A stretch of 7,460 bases of DNA from an uncultured Clostridium sp. (lineage in GTDB: Bacteria > Bacillota_I > Bacilli_A > RF39 > UBA660): positions 1 through 7,460 of the forward strand of contig CALZLL010000033.1 of assembly GCA_945788325.1 (NCBI GenBank), given 5' to 3'. The notes beneath the pieces were generated by a model. It was not told the DNA's origin, did no database searches, and saw nothing but the letters and a program-made list of their open reading frames with translations. Numbering within the stretch: the stretch's first letter is position 1; each line of letters begins with the position of its first letter. Made by a program: the position numbers and the translations under genes. Shown one piece after another: positions 1 through 5,866 of this stretch.

Positions 1-1433
1 TCTAAAGCATTAAATTTATTTTTTAAATAAGTTTTAAAATCATATTCATTAACGTTTTTCTTGTGGATATCTTTTAATGCTATAGATATTTTATGAACAA
101 TTTCTTTTCTTTCTTCTTCGGTTATTTTGTGCCATATTTCATATAATGTTTTACCTTCTATTTTTTCTTGAATTTGATAATAATATGGAACTATTTTTTT
201 AGATGTATCTGATAAATATAATTTAGGAATATTTTTATTATCTTTATTTAAATTATAAAACTCTATTTCATTTAAGAATCTTTCCTCGTTATCTTTATTA
301 ATACATATTCTAACTATGTATTTATCTACTTCATATATCTTATTAGTAAAACCTCTATTTATAAGTTTATAAGTTTTATTTTTAAATAAATCATTATTAT
401 CAACTATCTTCTTTATTATATTATCAAAATCATGATTATCTTTTTTAGTTAAATTACATAAACTTTCATACATAACCCCAACAAGATCTAAATAATCATT
501 TATTTCATTTATAGTTTTAGATACTTCTTTTATTGCTATTTGTTTTTCTTCATCATCTGTTTTTATAATGCCTAAACTTCTTTTTAAGTTATAATCGAGC
601 CACCCAAACCTACCTATTAAATTACCACATATAACAAAATATCTATCGTGATCAAAAGAATTAGTTTTTAAATATGATTTTAATAATGTCTCAAACTTTT
701 TAATATCAAAATTACCACTTAAAAATCCAGACCAATTTAAAGCTGTTTCAACAAGTTCTCTTTTTGTATTAGAAATAGATGCAGATTCAAAATCTATTAT
801 TATTGGGTTGTCATTTTCCCACATAACATTTTTAGGATCTAAATCCATATGACATACTCCAAAATATTTATTAGATAAATTAAATCTTTCAACCACTCTT
901 TCTAATATAGAATAATATTTTTCATAATTTTTTAAATATAAATCTTTGTATGGCATACTATTAAAATTATTATTTTTAATAAACTCATCCCAATTAACGT
1001 AAAAATGATCTTCTTTATTTTTTATAGTAATATTAAGTTTGCTAAAATCAAGACTATGCATTTTTGATAATACTTCTCCTATTTTTTTACAATGTTCTAT
1101 AGTTATTTCATCATCTTTTAACGTTTTACCATCGATATATTTAAAAACCATGTAATATGTATCATTTAATTTATTAATAAAATTACCTTCTATGATTAGA
1201 GAATTAGAAACAGGAATATTATTCTCAAAAGCTAAATTAGATATCTTTTCAGATAATATAAAGTTATCCATAGCGTCATTTCTTTTCATTATTTCAGGAT
1301 TAAGTATTTTAACCGCATAAGTATTAATATCCGTTTGTACTTTAAACATTTTATGCATTAAACCACCAGTTAGCTTTGTTATGTTTTTTACTTTACCTAA
1401 ATTGAATTTTTCACAAAATAGTTCTATATTCAT
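1..1433 (-). CDS. tandem two-domain APH/choline-kinase-type phosphotransferase (partial, runs off left edge)
   Basis: The frame is open without a stop for 477 codons from the ATG at 1433 to the window edge, so the C-terminus is missing. Domain 1 (about residues 1-320) is a complete aminoglycoside-phosphotransferase-like kinase: glycine-rich segment LTGGLMHKMFKV, ATP-binding lysine in YAVKIL (K42), hinge MVFKYIDGKTL, catalytic loop H195-M-D197-L-D-P-K-N202 and metal-binding D214 in IIDFE. Domain 2 starts near residue 354 with RGFTNKIYEV and YIVRICINK, which resembles the N-lobe of LicA-type choline kinases; its catalytic loop lies outside the window. AGGAGG is 5 nt before the start and overlaps the end of the upstream P-loop kinase gene, so the two are co-translated. 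The family phosphorylates hydroxyl groups of small molecules such as choline, sugars or antibiotics; the substrate here is unknown. Two kinase lobes in one chain is the odd feature. Confidence 0.85.
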   Translation of the reverse strand, partial: MNIELFCEKFNLGKVKNITKLTGGLMHKMFKVQTDINTYAVKILNPEIMKRNDAMDNFILSEKISNLAFENNIPVSNSLIIEGNFINKLNDTYYMVFKYIDGKTLKDDEITIEHCKKIGEVLSKMHSLDFSKLNITIKNKEDHFYVNWDEFIKNNNFNSMPYKDLYLKNYEKYYSILERVVERFNLSNKYFGVCHMDLDPKNVMWENDNPIIIDFESASISNTKRELVETALNWSGFLSGNFDIKKFETLLKSYLKTNSFDHDRYFVICGNLIGRFGWLDYNLKRSLGIIKTDDEEKQIAIKEVSKTINEINDYLDLVGVMYESLCNLTKKDNHDFDNIIKKIVDNNDLFKNKTYKLINRGFTNKIYEVDKYIVRICINKDNEERFLNEIEFYNLNKDNKNIPKLYLSDTSKKIVPYYYQIQEKIEGKTLYEIWHKITEEERKEIVHKISIALKDIHKKNVNEYDFKTYLKNKFNAL

Positions 1434-1435
1434 AA

Positions 1436-1927
1436 TTACCTCCTTTCTAATTTATATATTACATCTACTTCATCTTCTTTAGGTTCCTCCCACTTAGATA
1501 ATAATTTATTTTTTAAACCCTCATCTAAATAAAAATCAGAACCTCCTTTTCCATCTTTTATTCTTTTATTTCTTTCTTCAATATTTTTATTCCATGTTTC
1601 ATCATCAACACATACGTAGTGAAGTTCACATTCTACGTTTCTATCTTTATAATACTTAGTAATTTTTTCTCTTTCTTCTTTTGTCCAAAGCCCTCTTTCA
1701 AAAATTACGTTTGCTCCCGCTTTAACAATTTCACACACTTTTTTTGTTAAATAACTATTTAATCTTTTTGAAAAAATATTATAAAATTCACCTTGTTCAT
1801 TATTAATTAGTTCATAAGTAGCTTCATCTGGAGATATTAAAACAGCATTAAACGATTCTTTAATTTGATTAGAATAATAACTCTTACCACTACATATTTT
1901 ACCACATACTAAAATTACTTTTGCCAT
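1436..1927 (-). CDS. small P-loop kinase (AAA_33-type, predicted)
   Basis: This 163-residue single-domain protein begins with a hydrophobic strand and a clean Walker A motif, GKICSGKS (residues 9-16). VIFERGLW is the probable second strand, with an acidic residue that could coordinate magnesium. An Arg-rich lid region (around ERNKRIKDGKGG) and a C-terminal WEEPKEDE segment follow. This layout fits the AAA_33 / predicted-kinase group related to chloramphenicol phosphotransferase and polynucleotide kinase 5'-kinase domains, which phosphorylate small hydroxyl substrates or nucleic-acid ends; the actual substrate cannot be read from the sequence. The start is supported by AGGTG 5 nt upstream. The gene ends 2 nt before the APH-type kinase, so both are probably made together, and this pairing of a P-loop kinase with an APH-fold kinase recurs in Bacillota. 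Confidence 0.82.
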   Translation of the reverse strand: MAKVILVCGKICSGKSYYSNQIKESFNAVLISPDEATYELINNEQGEFYNIFSKRLNSYLTKKVCEIVKAGANVIFERGLWTKEEREKITKYYKDRNVECELHYVCVDDETWNKNIEERNKRIKDGKGGSDFYLDEGLKNKLLSKWEEPKEDEVDVIYKLERR

Positions 1928-1937
1928 AACATCACCT

Positions 1938-1992
1938 CTATTTTATTCAATTATTTTTAATATAGTTTTATTATCTTTAAATTTAATATCAT
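1938..1992 (-). other. spacer with possible out-of-frame coding remnant
   Basis: Between the pseudogene stop and the Shine-Dalgarno of the P-loop kinase gene lies AT-rich DNA. One minus-strand frame reads NDIKFKDNKTILKIIE and then a stop at 1943-1945, which resembles the tail of a protein. It is too short to identify, and I see no promoter or terminator here, so the kinase genes probably depend on upstream transcription. Confidence 0.2.
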
Positions 1993-2246
1993 TTATTTTA
2001 TTTCCTTATAATATTTTTTATAATCTTTATATTTCGCTTTTATTATATCTATAGGTTTTAAACTATTATAAGACTTATATTGATACGAACCTTTTGGCGA
2101 ATTTACTATTTTTTCATCATTTAAATATATATATAACCCTCTAATTCATCATGCGATTATCTTTGTTCTATTTTTTTCACTAAAACATTACTTCCATGAC
2201 ATAAATATTTTGTTTTTTTCAAATCACTGTTTATATATCTTTTCAT
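1993..2246 (-). pseudogene. decayed 'HGS'-type conserved hypothetical gene
   Basis: The start ATG (2246) overlaps the TGA of the upstream gene as ATGA, so the ancestral gene was translationally coupled. Reading gives MKRYINSDLKKTKYLCHGSN and onward to IEQR, then a TAA at 2157-2159, which looks like a CAA-to-TAA change because the same frame continues SHDELEGYIYI. It then shifts by two bases inside an AT dinucleotide run (about 2124-2136). The other frame continues NDEKIVNSPKGSYQYKSYNS to KYYKEIK and a stop at 1993. I recall related small proteins with HGS near the N-terminus and a conserved GYIYV ... GSYQYK ... KYKD tail, about 140-160 residues long, but I know no function. Only about 83 codons remain, so an internal deletion between the halves is likely (inference). 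At least two independent lesions make it a real pseudogene unless sequencing error is responsible. Confidence 0.68.
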
Positions 2247-2812
2247 AATATATTTTTCCCTCTTGTCACAAATTCAATATACTCTTCTTCGTTTGCATGA
2301 TTTTTTGGTTCTTCAAAATATGACATATAAATTTTTTCTAACTCTTCGTCTTTAATTTTAAAGTCCTTTTTTAAAAATATTTTATATGTATATAACTGGT
2401 AATTAATTAAATCTAAAATGTTATTAAAGCCTCTTATACCTTTATTTGCAAAATCAGCATGTTCAAATAAATACCATTTGTTATATTCTTTATATGCTAA
2501 AAATGAATGCATAGGATATGGATTTTCATAATCCAATAAAACCATTTCAAATATTGTTTTTATTTCATAGCCATTATTAATAAACCATGTTCTTTCAAAT
2601 TCAACTTGATCAAAACAATTTCCCACCTTCGTATTTAAAACATCTTGATTATTTTCTAATCTATATAAGTTAAACCAATCTTCATTAAAGTCTTTATCTT
2701 GAATTCTATGTATTTTTCCATTCTTATCTAAATAGCCATAAGAAATATTTTCATCCATAAATTTTAATAATTCTTCAGGCGTTTTAATATTTTCATATTT
2801 CACAATTATCAC
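2243..2812 (-). CDS. transglutaminase-like Cys-His protein
   Basis: This soluble protein of 186-189 residues has no signal peptide or membrane segment. The sequence VGNCFDQVEFERTWF (Cys66), PMHSFLAY (His102) and WYLFEHADF (Glu117/Asp120) gives the Cys-His-Asp/Glu order of the transglutaminase-like / papain-fold superfamily. The GNCFDQVEFER block matches a bacterial subfamily that I remember as GTCWDQVELER. Members are predicted peptidases or acyltransferases with no defined substrate. The longest frame begins at GTG 2812, only 2-3 nt from AAAGG. A second in-frame GTG at 2803 has AGGTG 6 nt upstream, the same arrangement as the P-loop kinase gene, so I prefer 2803 (186 residues). It is the first structural gene behind the structured leader and terminator at 2832-2860, and its stop overlaps the start of the decayed downstream gene. 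Confidence 0.78.
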   Translation of the reverse strand: MIIVKYENIKTPEELLKFMDENISYGYLDKNGKIHRIQDKDFNEDWFNLYRLENNQDVLNTKVGNCFDQVEFERTWFINNGYEIKTIFEMVLLDYENPYPMHSFLAYKEYNKWYLFEHADFANKGIRGFNNILDLINYQLYTYKIFLKKDFKIKDEELEKIYMSYFEEPKNHANEEEYIEFVTRGKNIL

Positions 2813-2819
2813 CTACCTT
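2803..2819 (-). promoter_or_regulatory. ribosome binding site deciding between two GTG starts
   Basis: Minus-strand AAAGGTAGGTGATAATTGTG spans 2820-2801. AGGTG (2816-2812 on the minus strand) is 6 nt from the GTG at 2803. The upstream GTG at 2812 is itself part of that Shine-Dalgarno and would have almost no spacer. This favours a start at 2803. Confidence 0.55.
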
Positions 2820-2831
2820 TATTGTACAACA

Positions 2832-2860
2832 AAAAACTCTCCATATATAGAAGAGTTTTT
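2832..2860 (-). terminator. intrinsic terminator or attenuator upstream of the transglutaminase-like gene
   Basis: Perfect 9-bp arms AAAAACTCT (2832-2840) and AGAGTTTTT (2852-2860) surround an 11-nt loop; the A and T tracts make it work on either strand. It stands 20 nt before the first start codon of the minus-strand operon and about 130 nt downstream of the operon's best promoter. Leader transcripts should therefore stop here unless the hairpin is prevented, the layout of transcription attenuation. Confidence 0.72.
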
Positions 2861-2879
2861 ATTGCATGTAAAAAATAAG

Positions 2880-2903
2880 TTAACTATATTATTAAATAGT
2901 TAA
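2880..2903 (-). promoter_or_regulatory. second leader hairpin spanning the small ORF stop codon
   Basis: Perfect 8-bp inverted repeat TTAACTAT (2880-2887) and ATAGTTAA (2896-2903) with an 8-nt loop. It directly abuts the 18-bp stem, sharing 2 nt, and contains the TAA of the 25-codon ORF, so a terminating ribosome would melt it. Confidence 0.5.
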
Positions 2904-2969
2904 AAAAAGTGCGATTAACCCACTATATATGTTTAAGTTATTAATATTTTTCTTATTTCTTATTTTCAT
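2892..2969 (-). CDS. 25-codon leader peptide or small toxin candidate
   Basis: The ORF begins at ATG 2969 and ends at TAA 2892-2894. The peptide starts MKIRNKKNINN, is basic and Asn-rich, and ends with a hydrophobic stretch SGLIALFLTI. A good Shine-Dalgarno (AAAGGAG) lies 10 nt upstream, and the message begins only about 24 nt before the ATG. The Shine-Dalgarno is base-paired with the codons for GLIALFL, so translation and RNA folding are coupled. This fits either a regulatory leader peptide for the downstream operon or a type I toxin, whose messages often hide the ribosome site by 5'-3' pairing. The peptide matches no leader or toxin I know, and a chance ORF is possible. Confidence 0.4.
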   Translation of the reverse strand: MKIRNKKNINNLNIYSGLIALFLTI

Positions 2970-2987
2970 GTTAATCACACTCCTTTC
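2902..2987 (-). promoter_or_regulatory. 18-bp long-range stem sequestering the leader Shine-Dalgarno
   Basis: On the minus strand, AAAGGAGTGTGATTAAC (2986-2970) pairs with GTTAATCGCACTTTTTT (2919-2903). One further G-U pair (2987/2902) makes 18 contiguous pairs, of which four are G-U. The 50-nt loop begins exactly at the ATG (2969) and holds most of the small ORF. The 3' arm ends in seven U residues, which could also serve as a termination tract. Confidence 0.62.
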
Positions 2988-2999
2988 TTTTTCGAACTA

Positions 3000-3028
3000 A
3001 TAATACATTATTTTTTATTTATTGTCAA
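3000..3028 (-). promoter_or_regulatory. strong sigma-A-type promoter for the leader and accessory operon
   Basis: Minus strand: perfect -35 TTGACA (3028-3023), 17-bp spacer, -10 TATTAT (3005-3000). The expected start is near 2993, so the transcript opens with an A/G-rich stretch that is itself the Shine-Dalgarno region of the small ORF. This is the best consensus promoter facing the left operon. Confidence 0.75.
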
Positions 3029-3040
3029 TAAAATTTTTAG

Positions 3041-3069
3041 TTTACATATTAACTTTATTTTTGTATAAT
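3041..3069 (+). promoter_or_regulatory. strong plus-strand promoter
   Basis: TTTACA (3041-3046), 17-bp spacer, perfect TATAAT (3064-3069). The predicted start is near 3076. It is divergent from the leader promoter at 3000-3028, only 12 bp apart, so the two could share a regulator. No plus-strand gene follows; the product would be a short RNA ending at the hairpin at 3125-3158. Confidence 0.62.
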
Positions 3070-3075
3070 TTAATT

Positions 3076-3160
3076 AGAGGAGACAGCTTTAACTAGTTGT
3101 TTTCCATAAAAATGTTTTTTTAAGAAAACAAGGCTAGCTTTTAAACTAACCTTGTTTTTG
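3076..3160 (+). ncRNA. candidate short RNA or orphan attenuator leader
   Basis: The predicted transcript of about 85 nt starts AGAGGAGACAGC. It carries three segments: A (AACTAGTTGTTTTC, 3092-3105), B (GAAAACAAGGCTAG, 3124-3137) and A' (CTAACCTTGTTTT, 3146-3158). A is an imperfect copy of A', and B can pair with either one. A:B would be an antiterminator and B:A' is the terminator. With no plus-strand ORF downstream, it may be a small RNA or the leader of a gene that has been lost. It overlaps the last codons of the DUF1016 remnant in antisense. Confidence 0.42.
3125..3158. terminator. bidirectional intrinsic terminator
   Basis: The 13-bp arms at 3125-3137 and 3146-3158 enclose an 8-nt loop. 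The single non-Watson-Crick position is a G-U pair in the minus-strand RNA and a C-A mismatch in the plus-strand RNA. A-tract and T-tract flanks allow termination in both directions: of the plus-strand short RNA and of transcripts through the DUF1016 remnant. Confidence 0.72.
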
Positions 3161-3331
3161 TTTAATAGTTTTTCCGTATTTTGCCATTTTTTCTCCACCT
3201 TGTGCTTCTACTAATAATTTTCCTATTTCATAATAAGCTTTTAATGTATCTTTATTAAATTGTAATCTTCTTACTCCATCATTTATTGTTTTGTTTTCTA
3301 TTACGTTTTTTATTTTCTTATAATAATCCAT
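3146..3331 (-). pseudogene. N-terminal remnant of a DUF1016 (YhcG-like PDDEXK nuclease) gene
   Basis: The 61 codons read MDYYKKIKNVIENKT and onward; YYEIGKLLVEAQGGE followed by KYGK matches the start of DUF1016 proteins (typically YWEIGK ... GE..A.YG), which are usually well over 300 residues. DUF1016 proteins combine an N-terminal helical domain with a PDDEXK-type nuclease domain and are often mobile or defence-associated. The nuclease domain is absent here. The last eight codons (KTIKQKQG) are read largely from the bidirectional hairpin that follows, not from family sequence, so the gene was cut and joined to a terminator. The start has GGAG about 9 nt upstream and a perfect TATAAT at 3362-3357, so a short peptide could still be made. 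It is a fragment by the family's usual length; a trimmed regulatory peptide is less likely. Confidence 0.68.
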
Positions 3332-3356
3332 ATAGCATGCTCCATTCGGTTTGTTT

Positions 3357-3362
3357 ATTATA
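3357..3362 (-). promoter_or_regulatory. possible -10 box for the DUF1016 remnant
   Basis: Perfect TATAAT on the minus strand, 26 bp before the remnant's ATG at 3331, without a convincing -35 at 16-18 bp. An imperfect palindrome (GACTATTTTT/AAAAATTTAGTC, 3365-3386) sits immediately upstream and could be an operator or a weak hairpin. Confidence 0.3.
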
Positions 3363-3400
3363 TAGACTATTTTTAAAAATTTAGTCGAATTTTATTTAAT

Positions 3401-3431
3401 AAAAAAAAGTTAATCAAACATTAACCTTTTT
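3401..3431 (-). terminator. intrinsic terminator of the recG-HAD operon
   Basis: Directly after the HAD gene's TAG, the minus-strand RNA reads AAAAAGGTTAAT, GTTTG loop, ATTAACTTTTT and further T residues. That gives 12 pairs with one G-U and a 5-nt loop, ending in an eight-T tract (3408-3401). Confidence 0.8.
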
Positions 3432-3884
3432 CTAATATACTATCGAAGAATCTTGATACAAGGATATATTTTTCACTTTTTTATCAACTTCTTTTAAAAT
3501 TCCATTATCATCATCTATTAATATTTTAAAACTTTCTATATTATTTAAAAAATCAACTTTTAATTCTGATGAAGATCTATCAGTATATGTTTCTTTAGAT
3601 AATACATTTCTATTTTCTTTCTTAAAAAACGGAGCATATTTATCTAGCCATACGTTTTTATCATTTATTTGACTATCTTTTTTACATATAGAAAGAATAT
3701 GCATTTCTACATTTGGTATTTTTGATATTTCCTCTAAAACTTTTATATTTCCTAAAAGAGGTCTTTTATTTAGAAAATCAAGTGGTCTACCAAAATCATA
3801 TTCTGCTATAACACCATCCATATCAACATATATATCTATTTTTTGATCCTTTGCCATTGTCTTTATTTCATTAATTATTTTCAT
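3432..3884 (-). CDS. small HAD-superfamily phosphatase, 5'(3')-nucleotidase-like
   Basis: This 150-residue cytosolic protein has HAD motif I as YVDMDGVIAEY (nucleophile D21, acid/base D23), motif II as HILSI (S65), a candidate motif III lysine at K109 (SSELKVDFL) and motif IV as ILIDDDNGI (D124/D125). The compact size and early DMDGV resemble the 5'(3')-deoxyribonucleotidase (NT5C) branch, which dephosphorylates nucleoside monophosphates. The substrate is an inference, and a phosphatase acting on other metabolites or nucleic-acid ends is equally possible. The start is fixed by AGGATGG 6 nt upstream; the internal ATG for M10 has no ribosome site. The gene lies 21 nt behind recG in the same operon and is followed at once by a terminator, so it is expressed with the helicase. 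Confidence 0.75.
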   Translation of the reverse strand: MKIINEIKTMAKDQKIDIYVDMDGVIAEYDFGRPLDFLNKRPLLGNIKVLEEISKIPNVEMHILSICKKDSQINDKNVWLDKYAPFFKKENRNVLSKETYTDRSSSELKVDFLNNIESFKILIDDDNGILKEVDKKVKNISLYQDSSIVY

Positions 3885-3905
3885 ATTTTACCATCCTTTT
3901 CTTTT

Positions 3906-5837
3906 TTATATTTTATTATTCATATACTCATTTACATCATCTCTTACCTTAACTAATAAGTCATAATCACGTCTTACATCTGATAATTTAAACGATAAAG
4001 CACCACTTTGTCTTAAACCAAATAAATCACCTTGGCCTCTTAATTTAAAATCTGCTTCGCTTATTTTAAAACCATCCGTTGTTTCTTCCATTATCTTTAA
4101 TCTATCTTTATCTTTATCACTTACTAAGTAACAATAAGATTGTAAATTATTTCTACCTACTCTTCCCCTTAACTGATGAAGTTGTGATAAACCAAACCGA
4201 TCAGCATCAAAGATAACCATAACAGTAGCATTTTTATTATCCACTCCTACTTCAATAACGGTGGTTGATATAAGAATATTTATCTTATTATTTTTAAAAT
4301 CTTCCATCACATTTTCTTTTTCTTCATTAGTCATTTTTCCATGTAAGATTTCCACGGTATAATTTTTAAACGCTAACTCAAACTTATGTTTTAAATCGTA
4401 TACATTACTATAATCAGTATCCTCATTTTCTTCTATCATGGGTGCTATTACATATGCTTGATTATTATTTTTTAATGCATCATAGATTCCAGATAAAACA
4501 TCTTTTAACTCTTTTGTCTTTTTTACTTTAGTTATAACAGGAAGTCTTCCTTTAGGCATGGTTTTTATACTTGATACATCAGTATCACCATATATGGTTA
4601 GCGCATACGTTCTAGGTATTGGTGTTGCACTCATCATTAAAACATCTGGAGTATTTGATTTATTTTTTAGAGCTAATCTTTGGTTAACACCAAACCTATG
4701 TTGTTCGTCGGTTATAATAAATCCCAAATTATCCCAAATTACTTTATCACTAATTAACGCATGAGTTCCAATTAGTAAATCAATTTCTTTATTTTCTAAT
4801 TTTTGATATATTTCTTTTTTTTCTTTTAAAGACATCTTACCAGTAAGTAACCCTATTTTAAAATCAGTATCTTTAAATAGTTTAATGGCATTTTGATAAT
4901 GCTGAATAGAAAGAACCTCAGTAGGCGCCATAAACGCACTTTGATATCCTGAGGTATAACATGCATAGGCTAATATAAAGGCAACAATAGTTTTACCAGA
5001 ACCAACGTCTCCTTGAAGAAGTCTATTCATTTTTACATCACTTGTTAAATCTTTTAACATTTCATTAATAACCATTTTCTGATCAATAGTTAGCTCAAAC
5101 GGAAGGCTACTAATAAAACTATTTACTTTATTTAAATCCACGTTTTTTATAAATGAATTATCATGCTGTTCATTCTTAATTTTAAGTTCTTTAACCTTTT
5201 TCATATAAGTAAATATTTCTTCATACTTAAGTGTTTTTAAAGCTAGTTTTAAACTTTTTTCATCCCTAGGATCATGAACTATTTTAACAGCATCTTTTTC
5301 ATCAATAAAACCATATTTATCTTTTATTTCATTTGGAATATTATTTTTTATATCTACCACGTTTATAGCACCATTAATAAAGTTTTTCATTTGCTTTGAA
5401 GTAATTCCTTTACATAGATGATAAACTGGTATTATTTCTAATCCACCAGGTAACTTTCTTAATAATATGTTACTTGCTGTTAATACTTCACTTTTAGGAT
5501 TATACTTACCTATTAACGTAACAACACTTCCTACCTTTATGCTGTTTTTCATAAAAGCACGATTAAAAATAGTAACCTTAATTATTTTATTTTGAACGTT
5601 ACATCTAAAAGTTAATCTATTTTTTCTTCCTTTAAAAAAATTCAAAACTGGAGATGATTCTACTATACCATCACTTACAAAGTTATCATAAAATCTTTCA
5701 TCGTTAATGTTTCTTTTTGTTAAAACATCAAAACGATATGGATAATTTCTTACTAAATCATCCATGCTATATATACCTAAGTTATTTAAAAGTTTAACAC
5801 TTTTTATACCTATACCTTTTAAATTTTCTAGTTCCAT
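3906..5837 (-). CDS. recG: ATP-dependent DNA helicase RecG
   Basis: This 643-residue, complete RecG is a superfamily 2 helicase that reverses stalled replication forks and branch-migrates Holliday junctions. An N-terminal helical region (HhH-like GIGIKSVKLLNNLGI, residues 8-22) precedes the wedge/OB-fold domain (about 55-130). The helicase motifs follow in order: Walker A GDVGSGKT (276-283), Ia MAPTEVL (303-309), GTHALI (357-362), DEQH (377-380), SATPIPRT (403-410), TTVIEVGVD (525-533) and QLHQLRGRVGR (552-562). The TRG-type C-terminal region (590-643) with FKLRGQGDLFGLRQSG closes the protein. It is slightly shorter than the usual ~680 residues but lacks no motif. AAGAAGG lies 7 nt before the ATG. 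It heads a two-gene operon with the HAD phosphatase; the fapR/plsX neighbours common in Bacillota are absent on the downstream side. Confidence 0.98.
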   Translation of the reverse strand: MELENLKGIGIKSVKLLNNLGIYSMDDLVRNYPYRFDVLTKRNINDERFYDNFVSDGIVESSPVLNFFKGRKNRLTFRCNVQNKIIKVTIFNRAFMKNSIKVGSVVTLIGKYNPKSEVLTASNILLRKLPGGLEIIPVYHLCKGITSKQMKNFINGAINVVDIKNNIPNEIKDKYGFIDEKDAVKIVHDPRDEKSLKLALKTLKYEEIFTYMKKVKELKIKNEQHDNSFIKNVDLNKVNSFISSLPFELTIDQKMVINEMLKDLTSDVKMNRLLQGDVGSGKTIVAFILAYACYTSGYQSAFMAPTEVLSIQHYQNAIKLFKDTDFKIGLLTGKMSLKEKKEIYQKLENKEIDLLIGTHALISDKVIWDNLGFIITDEQHRFGVNQRLALKNKSNTPDVLMMSATPIPRTYALTIYGDTDVSSIKTMPKGRLPVITKVKKTKELKDVLSGIYDALKNNNQAYVIAPMIEENEDTDYSNVYDLKHKFELAFKNYTVEILHGKMTNEEKENVMEDFKNNKINILISTTVIEVGVDNKNATVMVIFDADRFGLSQLHQLRGRVGRNNLQSYCYLVSDKDKDRLKIMEETTDGFKISEADFKLRGQGDLFGLRQSGALSFKLSDVRRDYDLLVKVRDDVNEYMNNKI

Positions 5838-5866
5838 AGTTTTACCTTCTTTAACATTATAAATTA

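Noticed and set aside
321..473. Separate gene start at the internal ATG (473) for the second kinase domain
   Set aside because: The only candidate ribosome site is GGGG 3 nt away, the ATG lies within continuous family-like sequence, and no stop separates the domains, so a single fused protein is simpler.
2821..2826. TACAAT on the minus strand as a -10 for the transglutaminase-like gene
   Set aside because: Transcription would begin inside or after the ribosome site, and the -35 position reads TATATA, so it is not a usable promoter.
3097..3123. Eight-codon TTG-start ORF in the plus-strand transcript
   Set aside because: It is 13 nt from AGGAG, uses a rare start and is mostly poly-T; chance reading frame.
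4558..4764. 68-codon plus-strand ORF
   Set aside because: Lies entirely opposite the recG helicase core, has no ribosome site and no recognisable domain; it is a shadow of recG.
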